Shown in pieces: positions 16,952 to 25,960 of a DNA stretch of 64,000 bases. The notes under the pieces are model-generated. The model worked only from the letters and a program-made list of their open reading frames with translations, made no database searches and was not told the origin of the DNA. The position numbers and the translations under genes were made by a program. The DNA comes from Acrocarpospora phusangensis (GTDB lineage: Bacteria; Actinomycetota; Actinomycetes; Streptosporangiales; Streptosporangiaceae): contig NZ_BOOA01000012.1 of NCBI RefSeq assembly GCF_016862995.1, forward strand, positions 62,001 to 126,000, given 5' to 3'. Within the stretch, counting starts at the first letter, position 1, and every line of letters begins with the position of its first letter.

Positions 16952-17760
16952 GCCGCGCTCATCCCCTGGCCGACTTCGAGGCGGAGCTGGTCGTCGGCGG
17001 TGAAGCTGGGTTTGATGGGCACGCCGTCCACGCGGGTGGCCGGATAGTGCACCCTGCGGCGTTTGCCCTCCACGTCGTCCAGGCTCGCGCCGAGCGCCAG
17101 CGGCCCGTCCAGGCCGTCCACCTCCAGCGACGGCTCCCAGACGCCCTGCGAGTCCGGCATCGCGGCCAGCACGTCGCAGAGCGAGAGCGCGGCGTGGAAG
17201 CGCACGCCCTGCACGGTGGCGGTGGCGACCACCTGGGCGTCCTGGTCGTCGCTGTGGCGCAGCGCCAGCCGGGCGGTGTGATGCTGGTCGTCGTCGGTCA
17301 GGCCGGTGTACGCCAGCAGCCCGGTCACCTCGAACCGGCCCTCCCGGAACCAGACCGCCCGCACGTCCGCGATCGGCCCCGCCTCGGCGATCTTGATGGC
17401 CAGGTAGCCGTTGCGGGTCCGGTAGGCCCGGTAGGCCATGGTGCGGCGGTCCAGCGCGTACGCGTCGAGGCGGTCGAGGGAGAAGCCCGGGTCCACGCTC
17501 TGCATGCGGGTGCGCGGGCCGTCCTGCTGGAGGTAGGCGTCCCAGCGGCCGGGCAGCAGGGCGAGCGGCCCGAGGGAGACGGCCACGCTCGCCTCGCGGG
17601 CGCGGCGGCCCGGCGTGCCGAGCATGACCCGGCGTTCGGCTCCGCTGCCCCGGTGGCGGAGCACCAGCTGGGTCCCCGCGGCCAAAGGTTCTTCGATGGC
17701 CATCTTCAGGGAGAGGACGTCGGCCAGGGTTACCTCAGCATCGGTGACCACCACACCCAC
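16948..17760 (-). CDS. Uncharacterised protein coupled to a GT4 glycosyltransferase
   Basis: This 270-residue protein is beta-rich, with no signal peptide or membrane segment. Clear hydrophobic/charged beta strands occur through residues 20-200 (VSLGPLALLPGRWDAYL, RNGYLAIKIAEAG). I recall similar stretches as accessory domains in actinobacterial teichoic-acid-type transferases, but I cannot name a domain with confidence. The 4-bp overlap with the glycosyltransferase start argues for a shared job in glycan or wall-polymer assembly. Confidence 0.7.
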   Translation of the reverse strand: MGVVVTDAEVTLADVLSLKMAIEEPLAAGTQLVLRHRGSGAERRVMLGTPGRRAREASVAVSLGPLALLPGRWDAYLQQDGPRTRMQSVDPGFSLDRLDAYALDRRTMAYRAYRTRNGYLAIKIAEAGPIADVRAVWFREGRFEVTGLLAYTGLTDDDQHHTARLALRHSDDQDAQVVATATVQGVRFHAALSLCDVLAAMPDSQGVWEPSLEVDGLDGPLALGASLDDVEGKRRRVHYPATRVDGVPIKPSFTADDQLRLEVGQGMSAA

Positions 17761-17888
17761 CGTTCAGCCCCCTCCCCGTTGATTGAGCCAACGTTGAGGT
17801 TACCGTGATTTCCCCGTTATGTGGAGAAGTGGGGGTGTATATGGCCGCGCTCCCAGGGACACGAGGAGTGCCCCGGGAAGCGGAGGCC

Positions 17889-19994
17889 TCACGAGACTGG
17901 TTTGACGGACTTGATGAGGAGTTGAGCCACGTCGACCACCTCAAGACTGTTCTTGGCGGCACCGGTGTTCTTCTTCTCGTTGATCGCGTCGCCGAGCATG
18001 ACCAGACAGAAGGGGCACGCGGTGGAGACCGTGTCCGGATCGGTGGTCAGCGCCTCGTCCACGCGCTCGGTGTTGATGCGCTTGCCGATGCGCTCCTCCA
18101 TCCACATGCGCGCGCCGCCGGCGCCGCAGCAGAAGCCGCGGTCCTTGCAGCGGTGCATCTCCTGCGTCTGCACGCCCGGCACCTTGGCCATGATGTCGCG
18201 CGGCTGCGCGTAGACCTTGTTGTGGCGGCCGAGGAAACAGGGGTCGTGGTAGGTGATCTTCTCCTCGATCGGCGTGATCGGGGTGAGCCTCCCCTCCTCG
18301 ACCAGGTGGGCCAGGAGCTGCGTGTGGTGCACGACCTCGTAGTTCCCGCCCAGCTGCGGATACTCGTTGGCGAGCGTGTTGAAGCAGTGCGGGCAGGTGG
18401 CGACGATCTTCTTGACGCCGGCCTCGTTGAGGGTCTCGATGTTCTGCTGGGCGAGCATGTTGAACAGGAACTCCATGCCGAGGCGGCGGGCCGGGTCGCC
18501 CGTACAGGCCTCCATGGGGCCGAGCACGGCGAACTTGACGCCCGCGATGTGCAGGAGCTCGGCCACCGCCTTGGTGGTGCGCTTGGCGCGGTCCTCCAGC
18601 GCTCCGGCGCAGCCCACCCAGAACAGGTACTCGGCGTCGGCCGGCATCTTGTCCTCGACGATCTCGACCTCGAAGTCGAGTTCGGCCACCCAGTCGGCCC
18701 GCTTCATCTCGGACATGCCCCACGGGTTGCCCTTGTTCTCCAGGTTCTTCAGCATCACCCCCGCCTCGGAGGGGAACGCCGACTCGATCATGACCTGGTA
18801 GCGGCGCATGTCCAGGATGTGGTCGATGTGCTCGATGTCCACCGGGCACTGCTCGACGCACGCGCCGCAGTTGGTGCACGACCAGAGCACGTCCGGGTGG
18901 ATCACGCCCTCCTCGCCGACGAGCGGCTTCTCCAGCAGGGCCAGCACGTCCTCACCCTGGTGCGACCGCTGCTCCTCGCTCATCATCAGGTACGGCGCGA
19001 CCTTGAACGCGTGATCCCGCTGATCCAGGATGAGCATCTTCGGCGACAGCGGCTTGTCGGTGATCCAGGCCGGGCACTGGGACTGGCAGCGCCCGCACTC
19101 GGTACAGGTGTAGAAGTCGAGGAAGTCCTTCCAGGTGGCGTCGGTCAGCTTGCCGCGGCCGAACGCGTCCACCTCCGGGTCGGCCTCCTCGAAGTCCAGC
19201 ACCTTGCCGCCGCTGCGCATCTCCTGGGCGGGCCCGAGACCGTCCGGGCGCCGGGAGAACAGCACGTTCAGCGGCGCGGAGAAGATGTGCAGGTGCTTGG
19301 AGTGCACCACGATCAGCAGGAACACCAGCATGACGCCGATGTGCAGGAGCAGCGCGATCTCTTCCAGCAGCGCGCTCGCCGGCAGGACCTTGGCCACCGT
19401 CTGGCTGACGAAGGCCCCCGACTCGTACGGGAAGTTGCCGGTCCTGACGGCGGCTGCGCGGGCCAGGAACAGCGTCCAGATCACATTGAAGATCATGAAC
19501 AGGATCAGCCACGCGCCGCTCAGGTGCGAGCCGGAGAAGCGGGACCCGCGGCCGAGCTTCTTCGGCGAGTTCTTGATCCGGATGGCCGCGAAGGCGGCCA
19601 GGCCGAGCAGGCAGGCGAGCGCGATGAAATCCTGCAGGAAACCCAGCACCGGCCAGGTCCCGATCAGCGGGATGTGGAAGTCAGGGCGGCCCGTGACGGC
19701 ACCCTGGATGATCGCGCCGTACGCCTCGATATAGACCGTCAGCAGGATGATGAACGCCCACATGACGAAGAAGTGGGCCACCCCGGACGGCGTCCATTTA
19801 AGCAGTTTCTTCTGGCCGAAAACCTCGACCAGCTGGGCTTTCAGTTCGGCGCCCGCGTGCTTCCTGGCGTACTCGACGCGGTGCGGGGCGGGTTGGCCGA
19901 CCGTGGCCAGCCGGTAGAGGAACAGCACGCGACGGGCGGCCAGGGCGACCACAGTCACCGTCATGACCAGCCCGATGATCGCTACCAAGAGCAT
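17889..19994 (-). CDS. Membrane Fe-S oxidoreductase, heterodisulfide reductase-like
   Basis: This 701-residue electron carrier has about five membrane helices in residues 1-250. Two ferredoxin-type clusters follow, CTECGRCQSQCP and CTNCGACVEQCP, and then two CCG domains (GCAGALEDRA...ACTGDPARR, and HDPCFLGRHN...FCCGAGG). This is the HdrD/GlpC-like layout with an NarI-like membrane part. It probably passes electrons between a cytoplasmic dehydrogenase and quinones, but the donor is unknown. It is the only gene in its transcription unit, and no acyl-CoA dehydrogenase lies next to it here. Confidence 0.88.
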   Translation of the reverse strand: MLLVAIIGLVMTVTVVALAARRVLFLYRLATVGQPAPHRVEYARKHAGAELKAQLVEVFGQKKLLKWTPSGVAHFFVMWAFIILLTVYIEAYGAIIQGAVTGRPDFHIPLIGTWPVLGFLQDFIALACLLGLAAFAAIRIKNSPKKLGRGSRFSGSHLSGAWLILFMIFNVIWTLFLARAAAVRTGNFPYESGAFVSQTVAKVLPASALLEEIALLLHIGVMLVFLLIVVHSKHLHIFSAPLNVLFSRRPDGLGPAQEMRSGGKVLDFEEADPEVDAFGRGKLTDATWKDFLDFYTCTECGRCQSQCPAWITDKPLSPKMLILDQRDHAFKVAPYLMMSEEQRSHQGEDVLALLEKPLVGEEGVIHPDVLWSCTNCGACVEQCPVDIEHIDHILDMRRYQVMIESAFPSEAGVMLKNLENKGNPWGMSEMKRADWVAELDFEVEIVEDKMPADAEYLFWVGCAGALEDRAKRTTKAVAELLHIAGVKFAVLGPMEACTGDPARRLGMEFLFNMLAQQNIETLNEAGVKKIVATCPHCFNTLANEYPQLGGNYEVVHHTQLLAHLVEEGRLTPITPIEEKITYHDPCFLGRHNKVYAQPRDIMAKVPGVQTQEMHRCKDRGFCCGAGGARMWMEERIGKRINTERVDEALTTDPDTVSTACPFCLVMLGDAINEKKNTGAAKNSLEVVDVAQLLIKSVKPVS

Positions 19995-20049
19995 GGCTCC
20001 TCCATATCCGACACTCGACCACCATAGAACAATGCTCTGTAGATATCGC

Positions 20050-20643
20050 TCAGGGGTCGACGTAACGCTGGATCGTGGGGGCGAGCAGGGCGACGATCTC
20101 CTCGGGGTCGGCCGAGGCCATCGGCTCCAGGCGCAGGATGTGGCGGCCCATGACCATGCCGAACATCTGCGCGAAGGCTGCCTCCATGCGCAGTAACGGG
20201 ATGTCGAGCGCGGCGGCGATCCGGCCCAGGATGGCCTCCACCATGAACTCGCGGAGCATCGCGACCGCCTGCTCGTTGGCGACCGCGGTCCGGATCAGCG
20301 CCAGCACCGGCTCGCGGGCCTGCGGATCGGCGGTGAGGTTGAGCACGAAACGGACCAGCCGCTCGCCCATCTCCTCCCGCGGGCCCGACACCACATAGGG
20401 CACGACCACGGAGGGGTCCATGGGCAGCCGCATGGCCGCCACGAACACGCCCTCCTTCGTGTCGAAGTAGTGGTGCACCAGCGCGGGGTCCACGCCTGCC
20501 GCGCGGGCGATGCCGCGGATGGTCGCCTTGTCGAAGCCCTTCTCGGCGAAGATCGTGCGGGCGGCGGTCAGGATCTGGCCCCGCGTGTCGGAGATCCCCG
20601 GCCTGCGCCCAGGACGCCGGCCGGGACCGCGTGGTTCGCTCAC
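20050..20643 (-). CDS. TetR-family regulator
   Basis: This 197-residue repressor has its HTH at about residues 18-65 (AARTIFAEKGFDKATIRGIA, then GVDPALVHHYFDTKEG). The C-terminal ligand domain is Met- and Leu-rich. The GTG start at 20643 overlaps the TGA stop of the upstream methyltransferase by 4 bp, so the regulator is translated as the end of a methyltransferase/TIM-barrel operon. An Arg/Pro-rich N-terminal arm precedes the HTH. The effector is unknown. Confidence 0.88.
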   Translation of the reverse strand: MSEPRGPGRRPGRRPGISDTRGQILTAARTIFAEKGFDKATIRGIARAAGVDPALVHHYFDTKEGVFVAAMRLPMDPSVVVPYVVSGPREEMGERLVRFVLNLTADPQAREPVLALIRTAVANEQAVAMLREFMVEAILGRIAAALDIPLLRMEAAFAQMFGMVMGRHILRLEPMASADPEEIVALLAPTIQRYVDP

Positions 20644-21482
20644 GCCCCCTCCGTCAGGCCCACGGCCAGCTGCTTCAGCTCCCGCAGGCCGGTTGGCTCG
20701 GTCAGGGCGGGCGGCTCCCGGTGGGTGAGCGGTTTGACGCCGACCGCCAGGTAGACGCGCATCGGGATGGTCATGTCGCCGTCCGGGAAGACCCGGAGGA
20801 GCTCGCCGCGCTCCCGGGCGATCAGCTCGTCGGCGGCGGTCTCCGGCATGGCCGCCACGTACGAGTGCGAGCGCAGGTCGGTCAGGAAGTCCTCCACGTG
20901 GACGTGGCGCGTCCAGTGCACCCACGTCTCCGACACGCGGAGCCCGGCGGCGGCCATCGCGGCCCCGATCGGCGGCATGCTCCAGCCCGGCTGGGCCGGT
21001 CCGGTGTAGCCCGGCAGGTCGGCCAGGCGCACCTGGCAGGCGGCCAGCCAGTCGGCCTTGCCCGCGTCCACGGTGTTCCACCAGCCGGCCACCGCGCCGC
21101 CCGGGCGGGCCACCCGGATCGCCTCGGCGATCGACACCGCGCGGTCCAGCCAGTGCCAGGACTGGGCGTACGTGACCAGGTCGGCCGTGCCGTCCCGGAG
21201 CGGGAGGGCGTTGCCGTCGGCCAGCAGGGCGGCGCCCGCCGTACGGGAACGGAGGAAGGCGAGCATGCGGGCGGCGCGGTCCACCGCGACCACGCGGACG
21301 CCGCGATCGAGCAGCCCGCGGGTGGAGATCCCAGTGCCGGCGCCCACGTCGACGGCGAAGGCGCCCTCGAACCGGATGCCGGACAGTTCGGTCAGTGCCG
21401 CATAGAGGGCAGGCGGATATTCCGGGCGCGCGGCGTCATACGCCTCCGCCACCCGGTCGACGTCGAAGACCTGGTGGCTCAT
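20640..21482 (-). CDS. Class I SAM-dependent methyltransferase
   Basis: This 280-residue enzyme carries SAM motif I AVDVGAGTGISTRGLL (about 42-57), motif II with VVAVD, and the post-I acidic residue. DGTADLVTYAQSWHWLD marks motif III of the methyltransferase-11 group. FDVDRVAEAYDAARPEYP at the start resembles enzymes annotated as ubiquinone/menaquinone or small-molecule methyltransferases, and the substrate is not predictable. It ends in a 4-bp overlap with the TetR gene and lies 13 bp after the TIM-barrel gene. Confidence 0.88.
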   Translation of the reverse strand: MSHQVFDVDRVAEAYDAARPEYPPALYAALTELSGIRFEGAFAVDVGAGTGISTRGLLDRGVRVVAVDRAARMLAFLRSRTAGAALLADGNALPLRDGTADLVTYAQSWHWLDRAVSIAEAIRVARPGGAVAGWWNTVDAGKADWLAACQVRLADLPGYTGPAQPGWSMPPIGAAMAAAGLRVSETWVHWTRHVHVEDFLTDLRSHSYVAAMPETAADELIARERGELLRVFPDGDMTIPMRVYLAVGVKPLTHREPPALTEPTGLRELKQLAVGLTEGA

Positions 21483-21495
21483 CTCTCGTCGCGGC

Positions 21496-22368
21496 TCATC
21501 TCTTCGCGGAGGAGGCGGCGAAGTGGAGCCGGGCGAAGGCCAGCGCCTCGGCCAGGTCGTCGATCCGCTCGGTCCGGCCGACCGCCCTCCTCGTGTTGAT
21601 CTCCAGCACGATCAGACCACCATAGCCCGCGTTCGCCAGCCGCTCCAGCATCGGGGCGCAGGGCTGGTTGCCGCGGCCGGGCACCAGATGCTCGTCCTTG
21701 TTGGTGATCCCGCTCCCGTCGGCCAGGTGCAGGTGGGCGAGGCGGTCGCCCAGCTTGGCCGCCATCTCCATGGCGTCGGACCCCGACACCGCGGTGTGCG
21801 ACAGGTCCAGCGTCACCTGCGGGAAGTCGTGCTCCACCGGGTTCCAGTCCGGCGCGTACGGCACCACCTCGCTGCCCCGGGCCCGCAGCGGGAACATGTT
21901 CTCCACCGCGAACACGATGTCGGTCTCCTCCCGCATCCGGGCCAGGCCGATCTCGAAGTCCCGCGCGTAGTCGCGCTGCCAGCGGAACGGCGGATGCACC
22001 ACCACGGTCTGCGCGCCCAGCCGCTGCGCCGCGTCCCTGGCCCGCTCCAGCTTGGCCCACGGGTCGCGCCCCCACACCCGCTGGGTGACCAGCAGGCAGG
22101 GCGCGTGCACGGCCAGGATGGGCAGCTCGTAATGGTCGCGCAGCCGCTCCAGGACCTCCACGTCCTGGCTGACCGGATCCTGCCCCACCATGATCTCGAC
22201 ACCGTCGTAGCCGAGCCGCGAGGCCAGCTCGAACGCGTCGGGAGTCCGCTCCGGATAGACCGACGCGGTGGACAGCGCGATCTTGGCATTCGGGACCCGC
22301 ACGACATCCCGCCGCGCGCCGTCCGCGGGTTCGTCTCCGCCGATGTAGGTCCGCTCGCCGGGGCTCAT
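21496..22368 (-). CDS. Sugar phosphate isomerase/epimerase-like TIM barrel
   Basis: An AP-endonuclease-2/xylose-isomerase-like barrel of up to 290 residues. Strand ends carry metal-type residues: [54 protein letters not shown] and VLEINTRR. This pattern is typical of sugar isomerases and epimerases of unknown substrate. ATG 22368 has a good GGGGAG upstream. Conserved homology seems to begin at [16 protein letters not shown], so GTG 22302 is an alternative start. It heads an operon with a methyltransferase and a TetR regulator. Confidence 0.85.
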   Translation of the reverse strand: MSPGERTYIGGDEPADGARRDVVRVPNAKIALSTASVYPERTPDAFELASRLGYDGVEIMVGQDPVSQDVEVLERLRDHYELPILAVHAPCLLVTQRVWGRDPWAKLERARDAAQRLGAQTVVVHPPFRWQRDYARDFEIGLARMREETDIVFAVENMFPLRARGSEVVPYAPDWNPVEHDFPQVTLDLSHTAVSGSDAMEMAAKLGDRLAHLHLADGSGITNKDEHLVPGRGNQPCAPMLERLANAGYGGLIVLEINTRRAVGRTERIDDLAEALAFARLHFAASSAKR

Positions 22369-22462
22369 TCCCGGCTCCCCACCCTGGCGCTGGCTCGCTC
22401 GCTCACCATTCCAGACTAAGCGAGCGAACTCGCGAAGCGGCCTAGCCGCCTATCGTGGTGCG

Positions 22463-23161
22463 ATGCCGCGTATCGCGAAGGGGGCCGTGCCCAGCCCCAA
22501 CATCTGGCACAACCCCCAGATCTACGAGCTGGAGAACCGCGCCGTGGACCCCGACGGCGTGATCGACACCGCCATCCGCTCGGTACGCCCCTGGACCGGC
22601 GCCACCATCCTCGACATCGGCTGTGGCACCGGCTACCACCTGCCCGGATACGCCTCCGACGCCGCCCGCGTGATCGGCGTCGAACCCCATCCGGACCTGG
22701 CCGCCCTCGCCACCCGCCGCTGCGCCGCCCTCCCCAACGTGACCGTCCAGGTCGCCGCCGCGCAGTCGCTGCCCGTCCCTGACGCGTCCGTGGACGTGGC
22801 CATCGCGCGCTGGGCCTACTTCTTCGGGCCCGGCTGCGAACCCGGCCTCAAAGAGCTCTCCAGGGCCGTCCGCCGCGGCGGCGCCGCGTTCGTCGTCGAC
22901 CTGGACGCCTCCCGGGGCTCCTTCGGCGAATGGTTCCGCGCCGCCGTCCCCGCCTACTCCCCCCGCCTCATCGAGGACTTCTGGTCCCGCCAGGGCTGGA
23001 ACCGCCTCGAACTCACCCCCCGCATGGCCTTCACCCGCCGCCCCGACCTCGAAGCTGTCCTCCGCATCGAGTTCACCCCGGCCGTCTCCCAGCGCGCCAT
23101 CACCGAAACCGAAGGCCTCGAATTCCCCTACCCCACCCTCCTCCGCTGGCGCCTCTTCTAA
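22463..23161 (+). CDS. Class I SAM-dependent methyltransferase
   Basis: This 232-residue methyltransferase has motif I ILDIGCGTGYHLPGY (about 48-62), the acidic end of strand 2 at GVEPHPDLA, and motif III VDVAIARWAYFFGPGCEPGL. It is cytoplasmic with an unknown substrate. It is divergent from the TIM-barrel operon; 94 bp between them hold both promoters. Its 3' end faces the large repeat region before radA, with no obvious terminator of its own. Confidence 0.87.
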   Translation: MPRIAKGAVPSPNIWHNPQIYELENRAVDPDGVIDTAIRSVRPWTGATILDIGCGTGYHLPGYASDAARVIGVEPHPDLAALATRRCAALPNVTVQVAAAQSLPVPDASVDVAIARWAYFFGPGCEPGLKELSRAVRRGGAAFVVDLDASRGSFGEWFRAAVPAYSPRLIEDFWSRQGWNRLELTPRMAFTRRPDLEAVLRIEFTPAVSQRAITETEGLEFPYPTLLRWRLF

Positions 23162-23291
23162 CCGGTACGGCCGCGGGCGAAGCGTTGGGGTGGCTCACCT
23201 GACGTAGACGGGCTCGACCAGGTCCAGAGGGAGTTGGAACCCACCCTGACCAAGGCTCAGACAGTCCGGGCTTCGCACGAGGGGCGGGAGA

Positions 23292-23854
23292 GGTGGTTCC
23301 CCCACCCGCCCTCGAATCCCGCGCGCTTCGCACCCATGTCCTCAAGCCTGCGGCCCAGCCCCGGCAAGGGCGCGGCGAAGCCCTGGTGGTTCCCCCACCC
23401 ACCCTCCCGCAGGCTTCGGCCACACCCCATTCCCTCAGGCCTGCAGCCCAGCCCCGGCATGGGCGCGGCGGAGCCCTGGTGGTTCCCCCACCCATCCACC
23501 CGCAGGCTTCGGCCACACCCCATTCCCTCAAGCCTGCAGCCCAGCCCCGGCATGGGCGCGGCGGAGCCCTGGTGGTTCCCCCACCCACCCTCCCGCAGGC
23601 TTCGCCCCACACCTCATTCCCTCAAGCCTGCAGCCGAGCCCCGGCATGGGCGGGGCGAAGCCCTGGTGGTCTCCCACCCGCCCTCGAACCCCGCGCGCTT
23701 CGCGCACCCATGTCTCAAGCCTGCAGCCCAGCCCCAGCAGGGGCGGGGCAGAGCCCTGGTGGTTCCCCCACCCACCCACCCACGGGCTTCGCCCCACACC
23801 TCATTCCCTCAAGCCTGCGGCCGAGCCCGAGTATGGGCGGGGCGGGCGGAGCCC
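23292..23854. repeat. Six tandem copies of a 93-bp repeat
   Basis: Copies begin with GGTGG at 23292, 23385, 23478, 23571, 23665 and 23758, so the period is 93 (once 94). Conserved blocks are GGTGGTTCCCCCACCC, GCAGGCTTCG, CCTCAAGCCTGCAGCC and CGGCATGGGCG. Copies 1 and 5 share a variant middle part (CCCTCGAA...GCGCGCTTCGC). Minus-strand G-runs such as GGGTGGGTGGGTGGGGG in copy 6 can form quadruplexes. Confidence 0.9.
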
Positions 23855-23861
23855 GCAGAAA

Positions 23862-24341
23862 GGGATGGGTGGGGTGGGAGAACCATCGCAGGCAACGCCG
23901 GGCGTGCCAGCGAACGCCCGAAGAGGAAGCGCCAGCCCGACAAAGGGTGGGTGGGAACCCACCGGCAAACAACGGATGGGAACCCACCGGAAGATCTCGT
24001 CTGGCAAGCGGCCGTGGGCCGGCATCCCGCCCGGATGCCCGCTCGGTGAGCGCGCCGCGCAGCGGCAACAAGGGTGGGTGGGTGGGGAGAACCACCGCAG
24101 GCAGCCGGCACGCCGGAAGAGGGCAGAGCGCCAGCTCAACAAGGGTGGGTGGGAACCCACCGGCAAACAACGGATGGGAAACCACCGGAAGATCTCGTCT
24201 GGCAAGCGTCCGTGGGCCGGCATCCCGCCCGGATGCCCGCTCGGTGAGCGCGCCGCGCAGCGGCAATAAGGGTGGGTGGGTGGGAGAACCACCGCAGGCA
24301 ACCGGCACGCCGGAAGAGAGCAGAGCGCCGACTCGAAAAGG
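23862..24341. repeat. Two and a half tandem copies of a 198-bp repeat
   Basis: Full copies start at 23945 and 24143 with GGGTGGGTGGGAACCCACC, preceded by a partial copy from 23862. Each full copy contains GGAAGATCTCGTCTGGCAAG, then GGTGAGCGCGCCGCGCAG, then a four-run G block with GAGAACCACCGCAGGC. The last block is the reverse complement of the core of the 93-bp array. Confidence 0.88.
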
Positions 24342-24415
24342 GGTGAGAACCACCTCTCCCGCCCTCGTGAGGTTCGTGAGGGGAGATTGTCGGTGGGGGG
24401 CGGTAGCCTCCGGGC

Positions 24416-25843
24416 GTGGGTAAAGCTGCGAAGCCTTCGTATCGGTGTGGCGAGTGTGGCTGGGTGGCCGCCAAGTGGGTGGGGCGCTGTGGGGAGTGCC
24501 AGGCCTGGGGGACGGTCGAGGAGGCGGGAGCCCGGCAAGGGGTGACCGTCGTCAAGGGCGGGGCCGTGTCGGCGCCTGCCGTACCGATCGGGCAGGTGAA
24601 GGCGGAGACCGCGCACGCGCGGCCGACGGGAGTGGGCGAGCTGGACCGGGTGCTGGGCGGTGGCCTGGTGCCGGGCGCGGTGGTGCTGCTCGCGGGCGAG
24701 CCCGGGATCGGCAAGTCGACACTGCTGCTGGAGGCGGCCGCGAAGACGGCGCGGCATGACACGGTCCTCTACGTCACCGGCGAAGAGTCGGCGTCCCAGG
24801 TCCGGATGCGTGCCGATCGCATCGGCGCCATCCAGGACAACCTCTATCTCGCCGCGGAAACCGACCTCGCCGCCCTGGTCACCCACGTGGAGAAGGTCCA
24901 GCCACGGCTCCTGATCGTGGACTCGGTGCAGACGATCGGCTCCCAGGAGGCCACCGGCGTCCCCGGCGGCGTCACCCAGGTCCGCGAGGTGGCCGGCAAC
25001 ATCACCCGCCTGGCCAAGGAACGCGGCATGTCCACCGTCCTGGTCGGCCACGTCACCAAGGACGGCTCCATCGCCGGCCCCCGAGTCCTGGAACACCTCG
25101 TCGACGTGGTCCTCCACTTCGAAGGCGACCGCAACTCCCGCCTCAGAATGGTCCGCGCCATCAAGAACAGGTTCGGCCCCATCGAGGAGGTCGGCTGCTT
25201 CGACCTGCACGAACGCGGCATCACCGGCATCACCGACCCCAGCGGCCTGTTCATCTCCCGCCACCCGGAACCCGTCCCCGGCACCTGCGTCACGGTCACG
25301 ATCGAGGGCACCCGCCCGATCCCGGCGGAACTCCAGGCCCTCGTGGGCCCGACCGAGGCCCCCCAGCCCCGCCGGACCTCCTCCGGCCTCGACTCGTACC
25401 GCGTCGCCATGGTCCTCGCCGTCATGGAACGCCGCCTCAACGCCAAAATCGGCAAATGCGACGTCTTCACGGCCACCGTCGGCGGCATCCGGCTCACCGA
25501 CCCCGCCGTGGATCTCGCCCTCATGCTCTCGGTCGTCAGCGCGGCCGGCGACAAACCCCTCCCCCACGGCCTGGTCGCCTTAGGCGAGGTGGGCCTGGCC
25601 GGTGAGCTCCGCCCGGTGCGCGACGTCCGCCGCCGCCTGGCCGAGGCGGCCCGGCTCGGTTTCACCCGCGCCCTCGTCCCTACCGGCTCGCTCGCGGGGG
25701 ATACCCTCAAACTCGAACCCGCCCCCTCCCGGGGCGACCTGGTCGCGGTCCGCCCCTCCCGGACGCGTACCACGAACTTCTCACCAGGCTTCGACGTTAC
25801 AGAGGCAGAGAACGTCTGGGACGCCTTGACGCACATCCGGTGA
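24416..25843 (+). CDS. radA: DNA repair protein RadA
   Basis: This 475-residue RecA-like branch-migration helicase begins at a GTG. An N-terminal four-Cys zinc finger (YRCGECGWVAAKWVGRCGEC) is followed by the ATPase core with Walker A GEPGIGKST (about 95-105), the RadA-specific KNRFG motif, and a C-terminal Lon-like domain (about 300-455). It helps process recombination intermediates. disA follows about 120 bp downstream, the usual actinobacterial pair; RadA is reported to inhibit DisA in mycobacteria. The start lies about 50 bp beyond the repeat region, so that region may affect radA transcription. Confidence 0.97.
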   Translation: MGKAAKPSYRCGECGWVAAKWVGRCGECQAWGTVEEAGARQGVTVVKGGAVSAPAVPIGQVKAETAHARPTGVGELDRVLGGGLVPGAVVLLAGEPGIGKSTLLLEAAAKTARHDTVLYVTGEESASQVRMRADRIGAIQDNLYLAAETDLAALVTHVEKVQPRLLIVDSVQTIGSQEATGVPGGVTQVREVAGNITRLAKERGMSTVLVGHVTKDGSIAGPRVLEHLVDVVLHFEGDRNSRLRMVRAIKNRFGPIEEVGCFDLHERGITGITDPSGLFISRHPEPVPGTCVTVTIEGTRPIPAELQALVGPTEAPQPRRTSSGLDSYRVAMVLAVMERRLNAKIGKCDVFTATVGGIRLTDPAVDLALMLSVVSAAGDKPLPHGLVALGEVGLAGELRPVRDVRRRLAEAARLGFTRALVPTGSLAGDTLKLEPAPSRGDLVAVRPSRTRTTNFSPGFDVTEAENVWDALTHIR

Positions 25844-25960
25844 GCAACCAGTTACCTAGGTAAACTGGGCGGTGCCTTGGGTCTGCTGAGTTGGGCAGGC
25901 CTGCGGCGAAGGCGGATAGACCGTCTGGGCGCAGAGACACGACCAGCGGGGGTCACTGAC

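Larger units (their letters stand above)
23276..24369. repeat. 1.1-kb repeat region bounded by inverted repeats
   Basis: The left end (23276-23299) and right end (24347-24369) are 23-24-bp inverted repeats sharing CACGAGGG and CGGGAGAGGTGGTTC, differing by one extra G. Between them lie a 93-bp array in one orientation and a 198-bp array whose GGTGGTT-CCCACCC core is in the opposite orientation. There is no transposase and no clear target-site duplication. It fills the space between a methyltransferase gene and radA, and it is not a gene that I can recognise. Confidence 0.85.

Noticed and set aside
23292-23854. CRISPR array
   Set aside because: The 93-bp units are repeated along their whole length and have no unique spacers of constant size; no cas gene is near.
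23234-24423. Protein-coding genes in the repeat region
   Set aside because: Several frames on both strands are open at once because both periods (93 and 198) are multiples of three. Products are low-complexity repeats with no domain and no convincing start site.
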